Positions 1 through 8,588 of a stretch of 64,000 nucleotides of DNA are shown here, piece by piece. Positions within the stretch are counted from its first letter, which is position 1; the number at the start of each line of letters is the position of its first letter. The stretch is from an uncultured Opitutales bacterium (GTDB lineage Bacteria; Verrucomicrobiota; Verrucomicrobiia; Opitutales; Intestinicryptomonadaceae): assembly GCA_944390805.1 (NCBI GenBank), contig CALXQW010000041.1:62001-126000 (forward strand), in the 5' to 3' direction. Both the position numbers and the translations under genes were made by a program. The notes beneath the pieces are model-generated. The model was not told where the DNA came from. It saw only the letters and a list, made by a program, of their open reading frames with translations, and ran no database searches.

Positions 1-2
1 CG

Positions 3-80
3 CAGACAGATATTGAAGCCTTACAACAAGGGAAAGGCTCTTATTCCGTAATTAACATATGGACGGCAAGAGACATGTAG
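3..80 (+). CDS. 3' end of an unidentified protein (partial)
   Basis: An open frame enters from the left edge and ends at TAG 78-80, giving about 25 residues ending ...SVINIWTARDM. I do not recognise the family. The hairpin terminator about 50 bases downstream supports this being the real end of a gene. Another frame is open for the first 17 codons (to TAA at 49-51), so the frame choice is tentative. Confidence 0.4.
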   Translation, partial: QTDIEALQQGKGSYSVINIWTARDM

Positions 81-128
81 GAAGTCTCAAAGAAGCGCAC
101 CGATGGTTTGAAAGAATTTTTTTATCTA

Positions 129-168
129 AAGCACCATAGTTCCGGTTTATTATGGTGCGCTATTTTTA
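129..168 (+). terminator. Rho-independent terminator
   Basis: The 8-bp stem GCACCATA (131-138) pairs with TATGGTGC (151-158) and is followed by TATTTTTAT. It probably ends transcription of the partial gene at the left edge. The interval 169-378 shows no other convincing feature. Confidence 0.55.
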
Positions 169-378
169 TAAATTTTCTTGTAGGCGGACGTATCCAACTA
201 AAATCAGAGTTTTGTGGTATACAAACTGCGGAGTACAATAAAGGCTACGGCTTAGGCACCACATTGCTATTACGTTTGCAAAAGACGCCTAAAAGTAATT
301 AAAAATACAAATAAGGGCTTCCATCATATTCTAATTGCGGGAAGATGGAAAATTCATAAACAAGATAGCGGCAGTTTA

Positions 379-1140
379 ATGACAAAGTGTGCTAAAAGAC
401 TTTTAAGTTCTGTTGCGGATTTCTTCGCCCCACGGGAATGCGTCTCTTGCGGAAAGACAAATCCGAAGGGGAAATATTCATACTTATGCCCGGCGTGCGC
501 GTCAAAGTTGTACATTATAAGGGGAGGAGCATGCCTGCGCTGCGGGGAGATAGTAGGGCTAAACGGAACTCCGTATGTTCCATCGTGTCCGTCTTGTGCA
601 TTTGAAAAGCCCTACTTTAACCATGCGATGAGCGCGTGCCTATATGGGGACAAAGGCTCGGAAAGACTTTTGTTTGCGTTAAAATACAACGGCGGAACTT
701 ACGCCGCGGCAGATCTGGCAAAAATAGTTCTGTCAAACAACAACAGCATAGATTTTCTTAAAGGCGCAATAATATGCCCTGTTCCACTGCATAAAAGCAG
801 GCTGAAGAAAAGAAAGTTCAACCAGAGCGAGCTTATCGCCGAAAACATTGCAAGGCTGTCTGAACAGCTTGGCATAAAGATTGCAAGACTTCTTGATAGG
901 ACAAGGAACACACGCACTCAGACAGCCCTAGATAAAGCTCAAAGAGCGGAAAATGTACGCGGGGCATTCCGCCTTGCCGACGGTGCTCGAGCGTTTTTAA
1001 AGGATATTGATCCAAAATCCAGAATAGTAATTTTCGACGATGTAATGACAACCTCCGCAACCGCATCTGAATGCGCAAAAGTTCTAAAGGCAGCCGGATT
1101 TGAACACATAGACGCCTTCTCTGTTTTCAAGAGGCTGTAA
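379..1140 (+). CDS. comF: ComF family phosphoribosyltransferase-like protein
   Basis: This 253-residue protein has the ComF/GntX layout. The N-terminal zinc-ribbon region has paired cysteines (CVSC about 21-24, CPAC about 37-40, CLRC about 52-55, CPSC about 70-73). It is followed by a type I phosphoribosyltransferase fold with the PRPP-loop sequence IVIFDDVMTTSAT near the C terminus. ComF proteins are linked to DNA uptake in competent bacteria, but the family is widespread in species not known to be competent, and no other competence gene lies here. The length is normal. The Shine-Dalgarno before the ATG is weak. Two short or unknown genes follow closely and may be co-transcribed. Confidence 0.9.
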   Translation: MTKCAKRLLSSVADFFAPRECVSCGKTNPKGKYSYLCPACASKLYIIRGGACLRCGEIVGLNGTPYVPSCPSCAFEKPYFNHAMSACLYGDKGSERLLFALKYNGGTYAAADLAKIVLSNNNSIDFLKGAIICPVPLHKSRLKKRKFNQSELIAENIARLSEQLGIKIARLLDRTRNTRTQTALDKAQRAENVRGAFRLADGARAFLKDIDPKSRIVIFDDVMTTSATASECAKVLKAAGFEHIDAFSVFKRL

Positions 1141-1142
1141 AT

Positions 1143-1262
1143 ATGCTTGATTGGAGAAGCGGCTTTTACAAGAATAAGAAAAACACGCACCATTCTCCAA
1201 AACGGAAAGATACACACAAACATGGCCATAGTCGACGAAGATATAGCAAGGGAATATTTTGA
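1143..1262 (+). CDS. Possible 39-residue basic, His-rich peptide
   Basis: An ATG two bases after the comF stop has a good ribosome-binding site (GAGG in the last codons of comF, about 9 bases upstream). It opens a 39-codon frame ending at TGA 1260-1262. The peptide starts MLDWRSGFYKNKK and is rich in Lys, Arg and His. It overlaps the start of the next gene in a different frame. No homologue is recognised. It could be a real coupled small gene or a chance frame. Confidence 0.3.
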   Translation: MLDWRSGFYKNKKNTHHSPKRKDTHKHGHSRRRYSKGIF

Positions 1263-1830
1263 GCTTAACGGGCTATTTGCCCTTCAGGAATGCAAATACC
1301 AGGTGCAATCCAGAAAGAAACGGGCCGATGAAGAGATAGATATGTACCTTGTGAATCCGCAGGCAAAAGAAGCCTCGGACCGTGCGGAAAGTTTCATGCT
1401 CTCGGAGAGGAAAGATTTCGACAGCATAAAATATGCGGCCGTATCTATAAAGCCGTGGCACACATCTTTATTCACCCCTGCCATGCTGAAGAAATCCGGG
1501 CAGACCTTCAGCTTTCTAAAGCGGCAAACCCAAAAGAAGGCAAGGGAGATGTTCGGTCTTTCAGACGACAGCAAAGAGAAGGTATGCTTCATTGTTGTCA
1601 TATCCGGATTTGCCGCCGCACCCGGGCTAAAAAGAGAGGCTATTGAGATGTTGAAGTCTGCCGGGGTAGGCGCTGCGCTAACATATCCGGAAATGCTCGC
1701 AAAGCTTGTATCCGCCGCCGAGCCAAACAACAACTACGCAAAAAGCCAGCTTATGCAAACCCTGCGCATACTGAAAAACTACGGAATGATACGTCCGGCG
1801 CAGCTGGAACTGTTCAAGCAGAAGAAATAG
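1222..1830 (+). CDS. Uncharacterised protein, possible PD-(D/E)XK nuclease fold
   Basis: The frame stays open back to a TTG at 1147, but ATG 1222 (MAIVDEDIAREYF) is the more natural start, giving 202 residues. The N-terminal part has an E...EIDMYLVNP pattern followed about 40 residues later by YAAVSIKPWHT. That spacing recalls the acidic-acidic-(E/Q)xK core of restriction-like nucleases, but this is inference from pattern only. The C-terminal third is alpha-helical and ends in a basic tail. No signal peptide or membrane segment is visible. Its position behind comF could mean a DNA-related role. I do not recognise a named family. Confidence 0.65.
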   Translation: MAIVDEDIAREYFELNGLFALQECKYQVQSRKKRADEEIDMYLVNPQAKEASDRAESFMLSERKDFDSIKYAAVSIKPWHTSLFTPAMLKKSGQTFSFLKRQTQKKAREMFGLSDDSKEKVCFIVVISGFAAAPGLKREAIEMLKSAGVGAALTYPEMLAKLVSAAEPNNNYAKSQLMQTLRILKNYGMIRPAQLELFKQKK

Positions 1831-1970
1831 GTTTACGCAAGAAATTGGACGTGCAAAATTTCTAAGATGGGAAAAAAGGAATTTTGCCGAAGAGTAGATT
1901 TTTGTTTTTAATTGTTTGACAATGCCAAACCTCGCACAAAGAAACTATTCCGCAAAGAGGAATGTTTAAC

Positions 1971-3008
1971 ATGCAAAAGACCGGGCTTTTTATATTTGTA
2001 TTCTTTGCGGCGGCAGCAGCGGCAATAGCGCTCAAGCTCGGGGCTGGATTCCTGCTCATGGAGCTTGCCGGGAACATCAAAAAAGACAACGCATGGATAC
2101 GCGAGCTTTACTGCGCAAAGGAAACCATAGCGGAAGATCCGAAGTTCGATGAAAGAAAGATTGTGGTAGTGTCGGGCTCAAACGGTCTGTTTGGAATAGA
2201 CGCAACTGAGTTGGAAAAGCAAACGTCGTTGCCTGTCCAGAACTGGGCGATGCACGGGGGATACTCTTTTGATTATCTAATGGGAAAGGCAGAGAGCCAT
2301 ATAAAGAAGTCTGATGTTGTTCTGTTGCCGCTCGAATTTGAATACTACTACAATAGGGACTCCTTCTACAGCCACATGGCATCAAACGTTCTTCTTTGGG
2401 ACAAGCCCTACTTTTTCTCGCTCGGGCTATTCGACAAAGCGGTAATGTTATTTACGGCAAACAGGCTTTTTTTCTCGCGCTCGATATCGGCAATAATAAA
2501 TCCAAAGAAATACCTGCTAGATTCTGATCAGGAAATAAAGAGAAAATTTACGCAGCAGGAAGACCCGCAAAAAGCCGACAAAGCGCAATACTCGTACCGG
2601 CTCTTAAAGAAGGACGGCACATACAAAGTTCCGCGCGAGTGCGATTTTTTGGGAGACAACGCATACTTTGCCACACTCGGCAATCCGGACAAAGACTGTA
2701 TAAAGAATATAGCCGCATGGAAACAACGGCTTGAAAAGCGCGGGGCAAGAGTGGTGTTAACTTATCCGGCAATCATGCTAAACAAGGATTTTAATCCGGA
2801 TTCTGAAAGGGAAATAGCCGCCCTAAACCGGCTGAAGGCTGCCCTGAAAGAAGAGGGACTTAAGTTGGAATTCGATATACACCGCTCGTGTTTCGACAGA
2901 AAATATTTCTCCGATTCATACTACCATTTAAATGAAGAAGGACAGCTTCTAAGAAGCAGACTTCTCGGAGAAGACCTTGCAAAACTTCTGTCGGAAAAGA
3001 AAAAATAA
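1971..3008 (+). CDS. Membrane-anchored SGNH-hydrolase-like protein
   Basis: Start ATG 1971 is preferred over ATG 1962 because the AGAGG at 1956-1960 is correctly spaced only for the later one; this gives 345 residues. An N-terminal hydrophobic segment (about residues 5-25) is a signal anchor. The rest is predicted extracytoplasmic. A VVVSGSNGLFGID motif (nucleophile-Ser region) and a C-terminal DSYYHLNEEG motif (Asp/His pair) match the block I and block V positions of SGNH/GDSL or DltD-like proteins, which often modify cell-surface polysaccharides by acyl transfer or hydrolysis. The exact substrate cannot be read from sequence. It is a single gene with no obvious partner nearby. Confidence 0.7.
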   Translation: MQKTGLFIFVFFAAAAAAIALKLGAGFLLMELAGNIKKDNAWIRELYCAKETIAEDPKFDERKIVVVSGSNGLFGIDATELEKQTSLPVQNWAMHGGYSFDYLMGKAESHIKKSDVVLLPLEFEYYYNRDSFYSHMASNVLLWDKPYFFSLGLFDKAVMLFTANRLFFSRSISAIINPKKYLLDSDQEIKRKFTQQEDPQKADKAQYSYRLLKKDGTYKVPRECDFLGDNAYFATLGNPDKDCIKNIAAWKQRLEKRGARVVLTYPAIMLNKDFNPDSEREIAALNRLKAALKEEGLKLEFDIHRSCFDRKYFSDSYYHLNEEGQLLRSRLLGEDLAKLLSEKKK

Positions 3009-3225
3009 GACAATCTGGGCATGGGACAAAAGCCTTAACCTAAAGGCGGCCTTACACAAGCCCTGCGAGAAAAACGCATACAGATGAATATAAGATCAGG
3101 CTCAAGAAGAGAAGAAAATTTGACGCGATAAAGATTAGATTTTTTAAGCGGCGCATACGGAAAATTATTGAAGAAAAATTTTTACCTTGAACTTGCTTTA
3201 CCGCTTTGCCATTTCTGCTTACTAA

Positions 3226-3549
3226 ATGGCGTGGATATATCTGATAATAGCCGGACTTCTTGAAATAACTTGGGCAGTCTGCATGAAATTATCCGACGGA
3301 TTCACAAAGCTTGTTCCGTCGGCTATAACAATGTTGGCTCTTGTATTGAGCTTTGTTTTTCTAAGCCTTGCCGTGCGCACATTGCCTCTTGGAATATCAT
3401 ATGCAATATGGACTGGCCTGGGCGCCGCCGGAGGATTCATCGCCGGAATTATAATATTTAAAGAACCAGCAAGCGCGCTGCAGATTCTTTTCCTATGCCT
3501 TGTAGTTGTTGGAATAGCCGGGTTAAGTTTCTTTAATCCGCACCACTAA
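3226..3549 (+). CDS. SMR-family transporter, Gdx/SugE-like
   Basis: This 107-residue protein has four transmembrane helices typical of small multidrug resistance proteins. The conserved membrane Glu is at residue 13 (GLLEITWAV), and the Gdx/SugE-type signature ISYAIWTGLGAAGGF is present. Members act as antiparallel dimers exchanging protons for guanidinium or quaternary ammonium cations. The sequence resembles the SugE/Gdx branch more than EmrE. I checked the 217-base upstream region for a guanidine riboswitch and saw nothing convincing. No strong Shine-Dalgarno precedes the ATG. A bidirectional terminator separates it from the convergent epimerase gene. Confidence 0.88.
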   Translation: MAWIYLIIAGLLEITWAVCMKLSDGFTKLVPSAITMLALVLSFVFLSLAVRTLPLGISYAIWTGLGAAGGFIAGIIIFKEPASALQILFLCLVVVGIAGLSFFNPHH

Positions 3550-3623
3550 TACACGCTTTAGATATCAAATATAGAGGTAGGCATAAAAAACTTTCTTAGA
3601 TGCAAATCTCTATATATGGATAA

Positions 3624-3660
3624 AAAAATAATCCGCATAAAAATATGCGGATTATTTTTA
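3624..3660. terminator. Bidirectional terminator between convergent genes
   Basis: A 12-bp perfect stem (AATAATCCGCATA from about 3627, pairing with TATGCGGATTATT) closes a short A loop. It is flanked by a T run on the plus strand and an A run (T run on the minus strand) on the other side. It sits between the SMR transporter (+) and the aldose epimerase (-) and can serve both. Confidence 0.88.
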
Positions 3661-3723
3661 AACTGAAACGGCAAGAATAGCCGGAATATAAAAATACAAG
3701 ACGCGAAGTACACCGCAAAAGGA

Positions 3724-4857
3724 TTATTCGGCGCCGAATACCCAGACAGTCTTTGAGTGGTATATGTCTCCGGGCTCAAGTATTGTGGAAGGATAGGTCT
3801 CCTTGTTGGGAGAATCGGGAAAATGCTGCGTTTCAAACGCAAAAGCACCGTACTTTGAATATTTCTTGCCGCCCTTTCCAACAAGGCTTCCGTCCATAGA
3901 ATTGCAAGTGTAAAACTGCACGCCGGGCTCTGTTGTGTACACTTTTAAAACTCTTCCGGAATTAGGCTCTGTGAAAATACCGGCAAGACGCATTTTGCCG
4001 TCGGCCTTGCGCGTTATTACAAAGTTGTGGTCGAATCCGCCTCCAAAGCTTATCTGAGTGTTTGAAGTTTTGCCAACGCCATCGCCTATGCGGACGGGCT
4101 TGGAATAGAAATCAAAAGGAGTGTTCTTTACTGGCATGAAAGAACCGTCTGTTATCAGATCCTTATCTACGGGAGTAATATCCTTTGCATTTATAAAGGC
4201 TACAGTATCGAGTACAGTGCCGTTGCCCGCCCCCGCAAGATTGAAATATGTATGCTGGGTAAGATTGACAGGAGTGGCTTTGTCTGTCTGGGCAAAATAT
4301 TCTATAGATAGGGCATTCTTATTGGAAAGAGTGTAAATTACCACAACATCAAGCTTGCCGGGAAAACCTTGGTCTGAGTCGGGGCTTGTCATGGCAAATT
4401 TTACACCCGCAAAGTTTTTGCCGCGTATCTCCTCGGCCCTCCAGATTTTTCTATTAAAGCCTTCTACTCCGCCGTGCAGGCACTTTCCTTTCTCATTTGC
4501 GGAGACTTTGAATTCTTTGCCGTCTATCTCGAACGAAGCCCCAGATATGCGGTTGCCATACCTGCCAACCAAAGCTCCGAAATAAGGATTCTTAGACGAC
4601 TCGTATCCGGAGAGAGAATCAAACCCCAAGGCGATATCATCAAGCTTCCCGTTTTTATCCGGCACGCGTATTTCCGTAAGAGTTGCCCCATAAGTTATGG
4701 CGGTAAAAGACAGTCCGTTTTTATTCTTCACCACATAGGCGTAAATTTCCGTGCCGTCTTTAGTCTTTCCATATGGAAGTTTCTCCACGCTCTGGCCGAA
4801 GGCGCAAACTGAAAAGAAAAGCGCAGATAGAAAAATAGATACAATCTTCTTTGTCAT
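3724..4857 (-). CDS. galM: Secreted aldose 1-epimerase (mutarotase)
   Basis: The open frame extends to 4896, but ATG 4857 (MTKKIVSIFLS) begins a clean signal peptide cleaved after CAFG and is the better start, giving 377 residues. GalM-family motifs are all present: NRI near the substrate site, LHGG, the catalytic-His segment TQHTYFNLAG, and the C-terminal catalytic Glu in FAFETQHFPDSPN. The enzyme interconverts alpha and beta anomers of aldoses. The signal peptide places it in the periplasm or outside the cell, which fits glycan degradation rather than the Leloir pathway. It lies beside other carbohydrate genes but is transcribed away from them. Confidence 0.92.
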   Translation of the reverse strand: MTKKIVSIFLSALFFSVCAFGQSVEKLPYGKTKDGTEIYAYVVKNKNGLSFTAITYGATLTEIRVPDKNGKLDDIALGFDSLSGYESSKNPYFGALVGRYGNRISGASFEIDGKEFKVSANEKGKCLHGGVEGFNRKIWRAEEIRGKNFAGVKFAMTSPDSDQGFPGKLDVVVIYTLSNKNALSIEYFAQTDKATPVNLTQHTYFNLAGAGNGTVLDTVAFINAKDITPVDKDLITDGSFMPVKNTPFDFYSKPVRIGDGVGKTSNTQISFGGGFDHNFVITRKADGKMRLAGIFTEPNSGRVLKVYTTEPGVQFYTCNSMDGSLVGKGGKKYSKYGAFAFETQHFPDSPNKETYPSTILEPGDIYHSKTVWVFGAE

Positions 4858-5386
4858 GATCTTTAAGATAATTATGCTTTCGACATTTCCAACCATAAAA
4901 TCAGCCTAAACATATTTTCGGCCCTGTATTCTTAGAAAGGAGATTTTTATCTCTTGGCAAATATACATAAAACTATTAAACTTATGGCAGCATAAGAAAT
5001 AACAATAAATAATGCCCCTCCCTCTTATAATATTTCAAAAACAAGTTGGCGCAGAACAAAAATCTTAGAGGCGTAAACCAAAAATAAAAAATGCTTCAGA
5101 AATATTCATACTTTGCATTCAGATAAAAATTGAGAAAAGAAACAGAAAACAGATTTATGCGCGGCAAAGGCTCAATCGATTGCGGGGAATATTGGGATTA
5201 CAGGCCTTTCCTGTGCAATTTTTTGAAAAAATCGTCATATATATTTTTTTCAAAAAAGCGGATTAAGGGCAGTTTTTTCTTGAAAAGGTAAAAAAATTTT
5301 GTAGTTTTTTTATATACATACAAAGGAATTCGTGGAGATTCCTTAGGATTTTCATCGTCATAAAACAAATAAAAGGAGAGAAAAAG
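4858..5386. other. Intergenic region between divergent carbohydrate genes
   Basis: An AT-rich 529-base gap must hold promoters for galM (-) and the isomerase cassette (+). A near-perfect inverted repeat (TTTTTTGAAAAAAT near 5219-5232 against ATTTTTTTCAAAAAA near 5244-5257) sits about 130 bases before the isomerase start. A strong Shine-Dalgarno (AAAGGAG, about 5371-5377) precedes ATG 5387. I could not place a convincing -35/-10 pair. Confidence 0.45.
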
Positions 5387-6427
5387 ATGGCAAGGCCGCT
5401 TACGATATTTACAGGACAGTGGGCAGATATGAAGCTGGAAAAGCTAGCCCCCCTTCTTAAGAAAATGGGATACGAAGGAGTTGAGATAGCCATCACTCCA
5501 AATCATTTTGATATGACCAAGGCGGATAAAGATTCATATCTAAAGAACCGCTGGGAAATACTTAAGAAGAATGGATTAAACTGCTACGCGCTCTCCAACC
5601 ACCTTATTGGACAATGCGTTTGCGATATAATAGACGAGCGCCACAAGGCAATAATACCGGATTACATCTGGGGAGACGGCAAGCCCGAGGGAATACGCCG
5701 CCGCGCCGCGGAGGAGATGATAAAGACGGCAAAGGTGTGCAAGAGGTTTATGTCTATGCGTCCGAAGACGCTGGCTGCTTCTCCGATTCCGCCGACGGTA
5801 ACAGGTTTTACGGGGTCGTCGATATGGAGATTTATGTATTCGTTCCCGCCGGCCTCAAAGGAGATGATAGAAGCCGGATATACAGATTTTGCAAAGCGCT
5901 GGCTGCCGATACTGGACGCTTTCGACAAGGAAGGGGTAAACTTTGCGCTTGAGGTTCACCCGACGGAGATAGCCTTTGACATAGCTTCGGCGGAGCGCGC
6001 TCTTGAGGCTGTAAAGGGGCACAAGAGATTTGGTTTCAACTATGATCCGTCGCACTTTGGCTACCAGGGGGTGGACTATGTGAGATTCATACGCAAGTTT
6101 GCCGACAGAATATACCATGTGCACATGAAGGACGTATGGTGGGGTCACGGTTCGAGAGAAGCTGGAGTATTTGGCGGGCATACGGAATTTACAGATCCGC
6201 GCCGCTATTGGGATTTCCGTTCGATAGGCCACGGAGACATAAATTTTGAAGAGATTATAGTGGCGCTCAACGATATAGGCTACAAGGGGCCGCTTTCGGT
6301 TGAGTGGGAAGACGGCAGGATGGACAGAATCTACGGCGCGACGGAATCGGCCAAGAGGGTTAGGGAGTTCGACTTCCCCCGTTCCGAGATAGCGTTTGAT
6401 TCGGCTTTCGACAAGAAGAACCAATAG
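5387..6427 (+). CDS. Sugar phosphate isomerase/epimerase-family TIM barrel
   Basis: This 346-residue protein of the xylose-isomerase-like (AP_endonuc_2) superfamily shows the metal-binding barrel motifs: [12 protein letters not shown] (Glu/His), [13 protein letters not shown] (Asp/His), YHVHMKD (His/His) and [11 protein letters not shown] (Glu). Such proteins isomerise or epimerise sugars or keto-sugars with a divalent metal. No signal peptide is present, so it is cytoplasmic. The segment before GFTGSSIW (about residues 124-146) looks a few residues longer than I expect for the family; the frame is intact. It leads a four-gene cassette with a DoxX-like protein, a Tat-exported oxidoreductase and a discoidin protein, suggesting a sugar-oxidation or isomerisation pathway. 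Confidence 0.85.
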   Translation: MARPLTIFTGQWADMKLEKLAPLLKKMGYEGVEIAITPNHFDMTKADKDSYLKNRWEILKKNGLNCYALSNHLIGQCVCDIIDERHKAIIPDYIWGDGKPEGIRRRAAEEMIKTAKVCKRFMSMRPKTLAASPIPPTVTGFTGSSIWRFMYSFPPASKEMIEAGYTDFAKRWLPILDAFDKEGVNFALEVHPTEIAFDIASAERALEAVKGHKRFGFNYDPSHFGYQGVDYVRFIRKFADRIYHVHMKDVWWGHGSREAGVFGGHTEFTDPRRYWDFRSIGHGDINFEEIIVALNDIGYKGPLSVEWEDGRMDRIYGATESAKRVREFDFPRSEIAFDSAFDKKNQ

Positions 6428-6490
6428 AAGGAATGACCTTTTTTCGATTAGAAAAAAACGAACTATTTAACATTCGAGAAGACTAAATAT

Positions 6491-7120
6491 ATGATGAATC
6501 AAGACAAATGCAATGATATGGGGTACACAATGGCATTCTGGCTGCTGAGGATATGGCTGTCGGTCAGGTGCATATTCACGGGGCTTGTAAAGTTTCAGGG
6601 CACCGAGGAGAGGGTAACGGAGGTCGGCGGGCTTTCCGCCGAGGAGGCAAAGGAATTGCAGGAATTGGCAAACGACATGGCTGCGATGGGTTCAGCGGGC
6701 GGTCCGGCGACGGAAAAAGCCACTGAGACGGTCAACGTGCTGGGTTTTTCCCACTACGAGGCGCTTCCGGCCAAGGGGCCTATGAGCATAGAAGGTTTCT
6801 GCCAGAGCCCGCTTATGCCTGACTTCATGGTTGGGCCATACGCAGCGGTTTTGGGCTATGCGCTCATAGTGCTGGGAGTGATGTTGCTTTTGGGTATATG
6901 CACAAGAGTAACGCTCTTCTTGCAGGGTCTGCTGTTCATATCTTTGACCTACGGTTTCGTGATACTCGAGAAGAGCCTTGGACAGGCTTCTGCGGCAGGT
7001 GCTGCGTATCTTGGAGTACACATACTGATAGTTGCGGCAGCTCTGATGCTTGTAAAGTACAACAAGTTTGAGCTTCTGCCCTGCAGAAAGCTGCCCTGCT
7101 GCAAGGTATGCAATAAATAA
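6491..7120 (+). CDS. DoxX-like membrane protein with Cys-rich tail
   Basis: This 209-residue protein has about four hydrophobic segments (near residues 13-32, 114-138, 140-160 and 168-188). The arrangement fits the DoxX/quinol-oxidase-subunit-like family. Between TM1 and TM2 is an unusually long hydrophilic insertion (about residues 38-110) rich in Glu and Ala. The C terminus ends with closely spaced cysteines (LLPCRKLPCCKVCNK), a possible metal or disulfide site. Its position between the isomerase and the Tat-exported Gfo/Idh/MocA protein suggests that it helps deliver electrons from, or anchors, the exported oxidoreductase. That role is inference only. Confidence 0.7.
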   Translation: MMNQDKCNDMGYTMAFWLLRIWLSVRCIFTGLVKFQGTEERVTEVGGLSAEEAKELQELANDMAAMGSAGGPATEKATETVNVLGFSHYEALPAKGPMSIEGFCQSPLMPDFMVGPYAAVLGYALIVLGVMLLLGICTRVTLFLQGLLFISLTYGFVILEKSLGQASAAGAAYLGVHILIVAAALMLVKYNKFELLPCRKLPCCKVCNK

Positions 7121-7142
7121 ACAATAACAAACATTCAGAATT

Positions 7143-8525
7143 ATGAGCGAAATTACCAGAAGAAGTTTTTTGAAGACTGCCGCTATTGCGGGCAGTGGAC
7201 TTGCGTTCGGAGCTAACTTGGTTAGAGCGCAGGAGAAGAAGGACGAAGTTCTCGATATCGCGCTGATAGGATTTGGCGCGCAGGGAAGAGTTCTTTTTGA
7301 GAGCATAATGAAGTTGCCAAATTTGAGGTTCCGCGCCATTTGCGATTTGCGTCCGCAGCAGCGCAGGTATGTTCGTTTGTGGGTAAAGAAGACTCTCAAG
7401 CAGGATGTTGTTGAGTATGAAGACTTCAACGAGATGATAGCCAAGGAGCATACCGAGAATGTCAAGAATGGCAAGAAGGGGCTTGACGGCGTATTTATAG
7501 CCACGCCAGACTTCTGGCACAGCCCGATGACCTGCGCATGTTTGGAGGCGGGAATAAACGTATATTGCGAGAAGATGATGTCCGACACCAAGGAAGGCGC
7601 CAGAAAGATGGTCAAGGCCATGCAAAAGAGCGGCAAACTTCTGCAGATTGGACACCAGAGAAAGAGCAATCCGCGCTACATATATGCAAGGGAAAAGCTC
7701 ATCAAGGGAGCGGAGATATGCGGTCAGCTCACAAACGCCAACGGGCAATGGAACAGAGCTGTCACAACGGATTTGACCTGCCCGAAGAAGCTTGAGCTGC
7801 CAAAGGAGGTATTGGAGAAATACGGTTATAAAGACATGCACCAGTTCCTCAATTGGAGGTGGTACAAGGGGTTGGGCCGCGGTCCTATTTCCGACTTGGG
7901 TGCACACCAGATGGACATATTTGGCTGGTTCTTTGACGCCAGGCCGAAGTCTATCATGGCAAGCGGTTCTGTAGACTTCTACAAGGACAAGGACTGGTAC
8001 GACAATGTAATGTGCATAATCCAGTACGACACATTCCAGAAGCGCAACGCTAGGGTATTCTATCAGGTGCTTACAACAACAAGCGCCGGCGGTGGATATT
8101 ACGAGCAGTTTATGGGCACTGAAGGTGCGGTAAAGATGTCGGAGAATCCGGCGCTCACAAAGATATACAAGGAAAACGGCGCAGACAAGGCAAAGTGGGA
8201 TTCCTATGTATCGAGCGGCTTAATACAGAGGTCGGCAGATCCGGCTCCGTCGAAGACAGCCATTGCCGATGCGAGAGAGTCCAAGGCTCTGGATACCTTT
8301 GCAATGCCAGACAATCTCTTCCCGACGGATCCGACAGATCCTTCCAAGAGTGCGCCTATACACTTGCCACACGTATTGAATTTCTTGGATTCCATACGCG
8401 GAAAGGCCAAGCTAACTTGCGACGGTGCACACGCATTTGAGGCTGAAGCTGCCGTATTTAAGGCGGTTGACGCCATAGAGGCAAAGAAGGAGCTTTACTT
8501 TGAGGAGTCCGACTTTGTCGCGTAG
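7143..8525 (+). CDS. Tat-exported Gfo/Idh/MocA family oxidoreductase
   Basis: This 460-residue protein begins with a twin-arginine signal (TRRSFLK at residues 5-11, then a hydrophobic stretch ending VRAQ). A Rossmann NAD(P)-binding domain follows (IALIGFGAQGRVL, about 39-51). The family catalytic Lys lies in YCEKMMS (about residues 141-147) and a GGGYYEQFMG segment in the C-terminal domain. Tat export implies that it folds with its cofactor before crossing the membrane, as known for glucose-fructose oxidoreductase. Verrucomicrobia and Planctomycetes carry many such proteins in sugar catabolism. It follows the DoxX-like gene by 22 bases and precedes the discoidin protein, so all four genes are probably one operon. 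Confidence 0.93.
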   Translation: MSEITRRSFLKTAAIAGSGLAFGANLVRAQEKKDEVLDIALIGFGAQGRVLFESIMKLPNLRFRAICDLRPQQRRYVRLWVKKTLKQDVVEYEDFNEMIAKEHTENVKNGKKGLDGVFIATPDFWHSPMTCACLEAGINVYCEKMMSDTKEGARKMVKAMQKSGKLLQIGHQRKSNPRYIYAREKLIKGAEICGQLTNANGQWNRAVTTDLTCPKKLELPKEVLEKYGYKDMHQFLNWRWYKGLGRGPISDLGAHQMDIFGWFFDARPKSIMASGSVDFYKDKDWYDNVMCIIQYDTFQKRNARVFYQVLTTTSAGGGYYEQFMGTEGAVKMSENPALTKIYKENGADKAKWDSYVSSGLIQRSADPAPSKTAIADARESKALDTFAMPDNLFPTDPTDPSKSAPIHLPHVLNFLDSIRGKAKLTCDGAHAFEAEAAVFKAVDAIEAKKELYFEESDFVA

Positions 8526-8588
8526 GCGTAGAGCTGGCACGAATGACAATACATTATAAATCTTAAGAAAACAAAACAAGAAACGTAT

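Noticed and set aside
108..302. 64-codon frame after the left-edge gene
   Set aside because: It runs straight through a clear hairpin terminator, has no ribosome-binding site and shows no family resemblance.
3009..3225. Guanidine riboswitch before the SMR transporter
   Set aside because: I looked for guanidine-I and guanidine-II features because the protein is Gdx/SugE-like, but found no paired ACGR loops or ykkC-like core.
5700..5830. Compensating frameshift in the sugar isomerase gene
   Set aside because: The segment before GFTGSSIW looked a little long and another frame is open there, but the main frame is continuous and the motifs on both sides are intact.
6692..7907. Two long minus-strand frames (over 320 codons each)
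   Set aside because: They are antisense to the DoxX-like and Gfo/Idh/MocA genes, which have clear motifs; the composition is that of a shadow frame.
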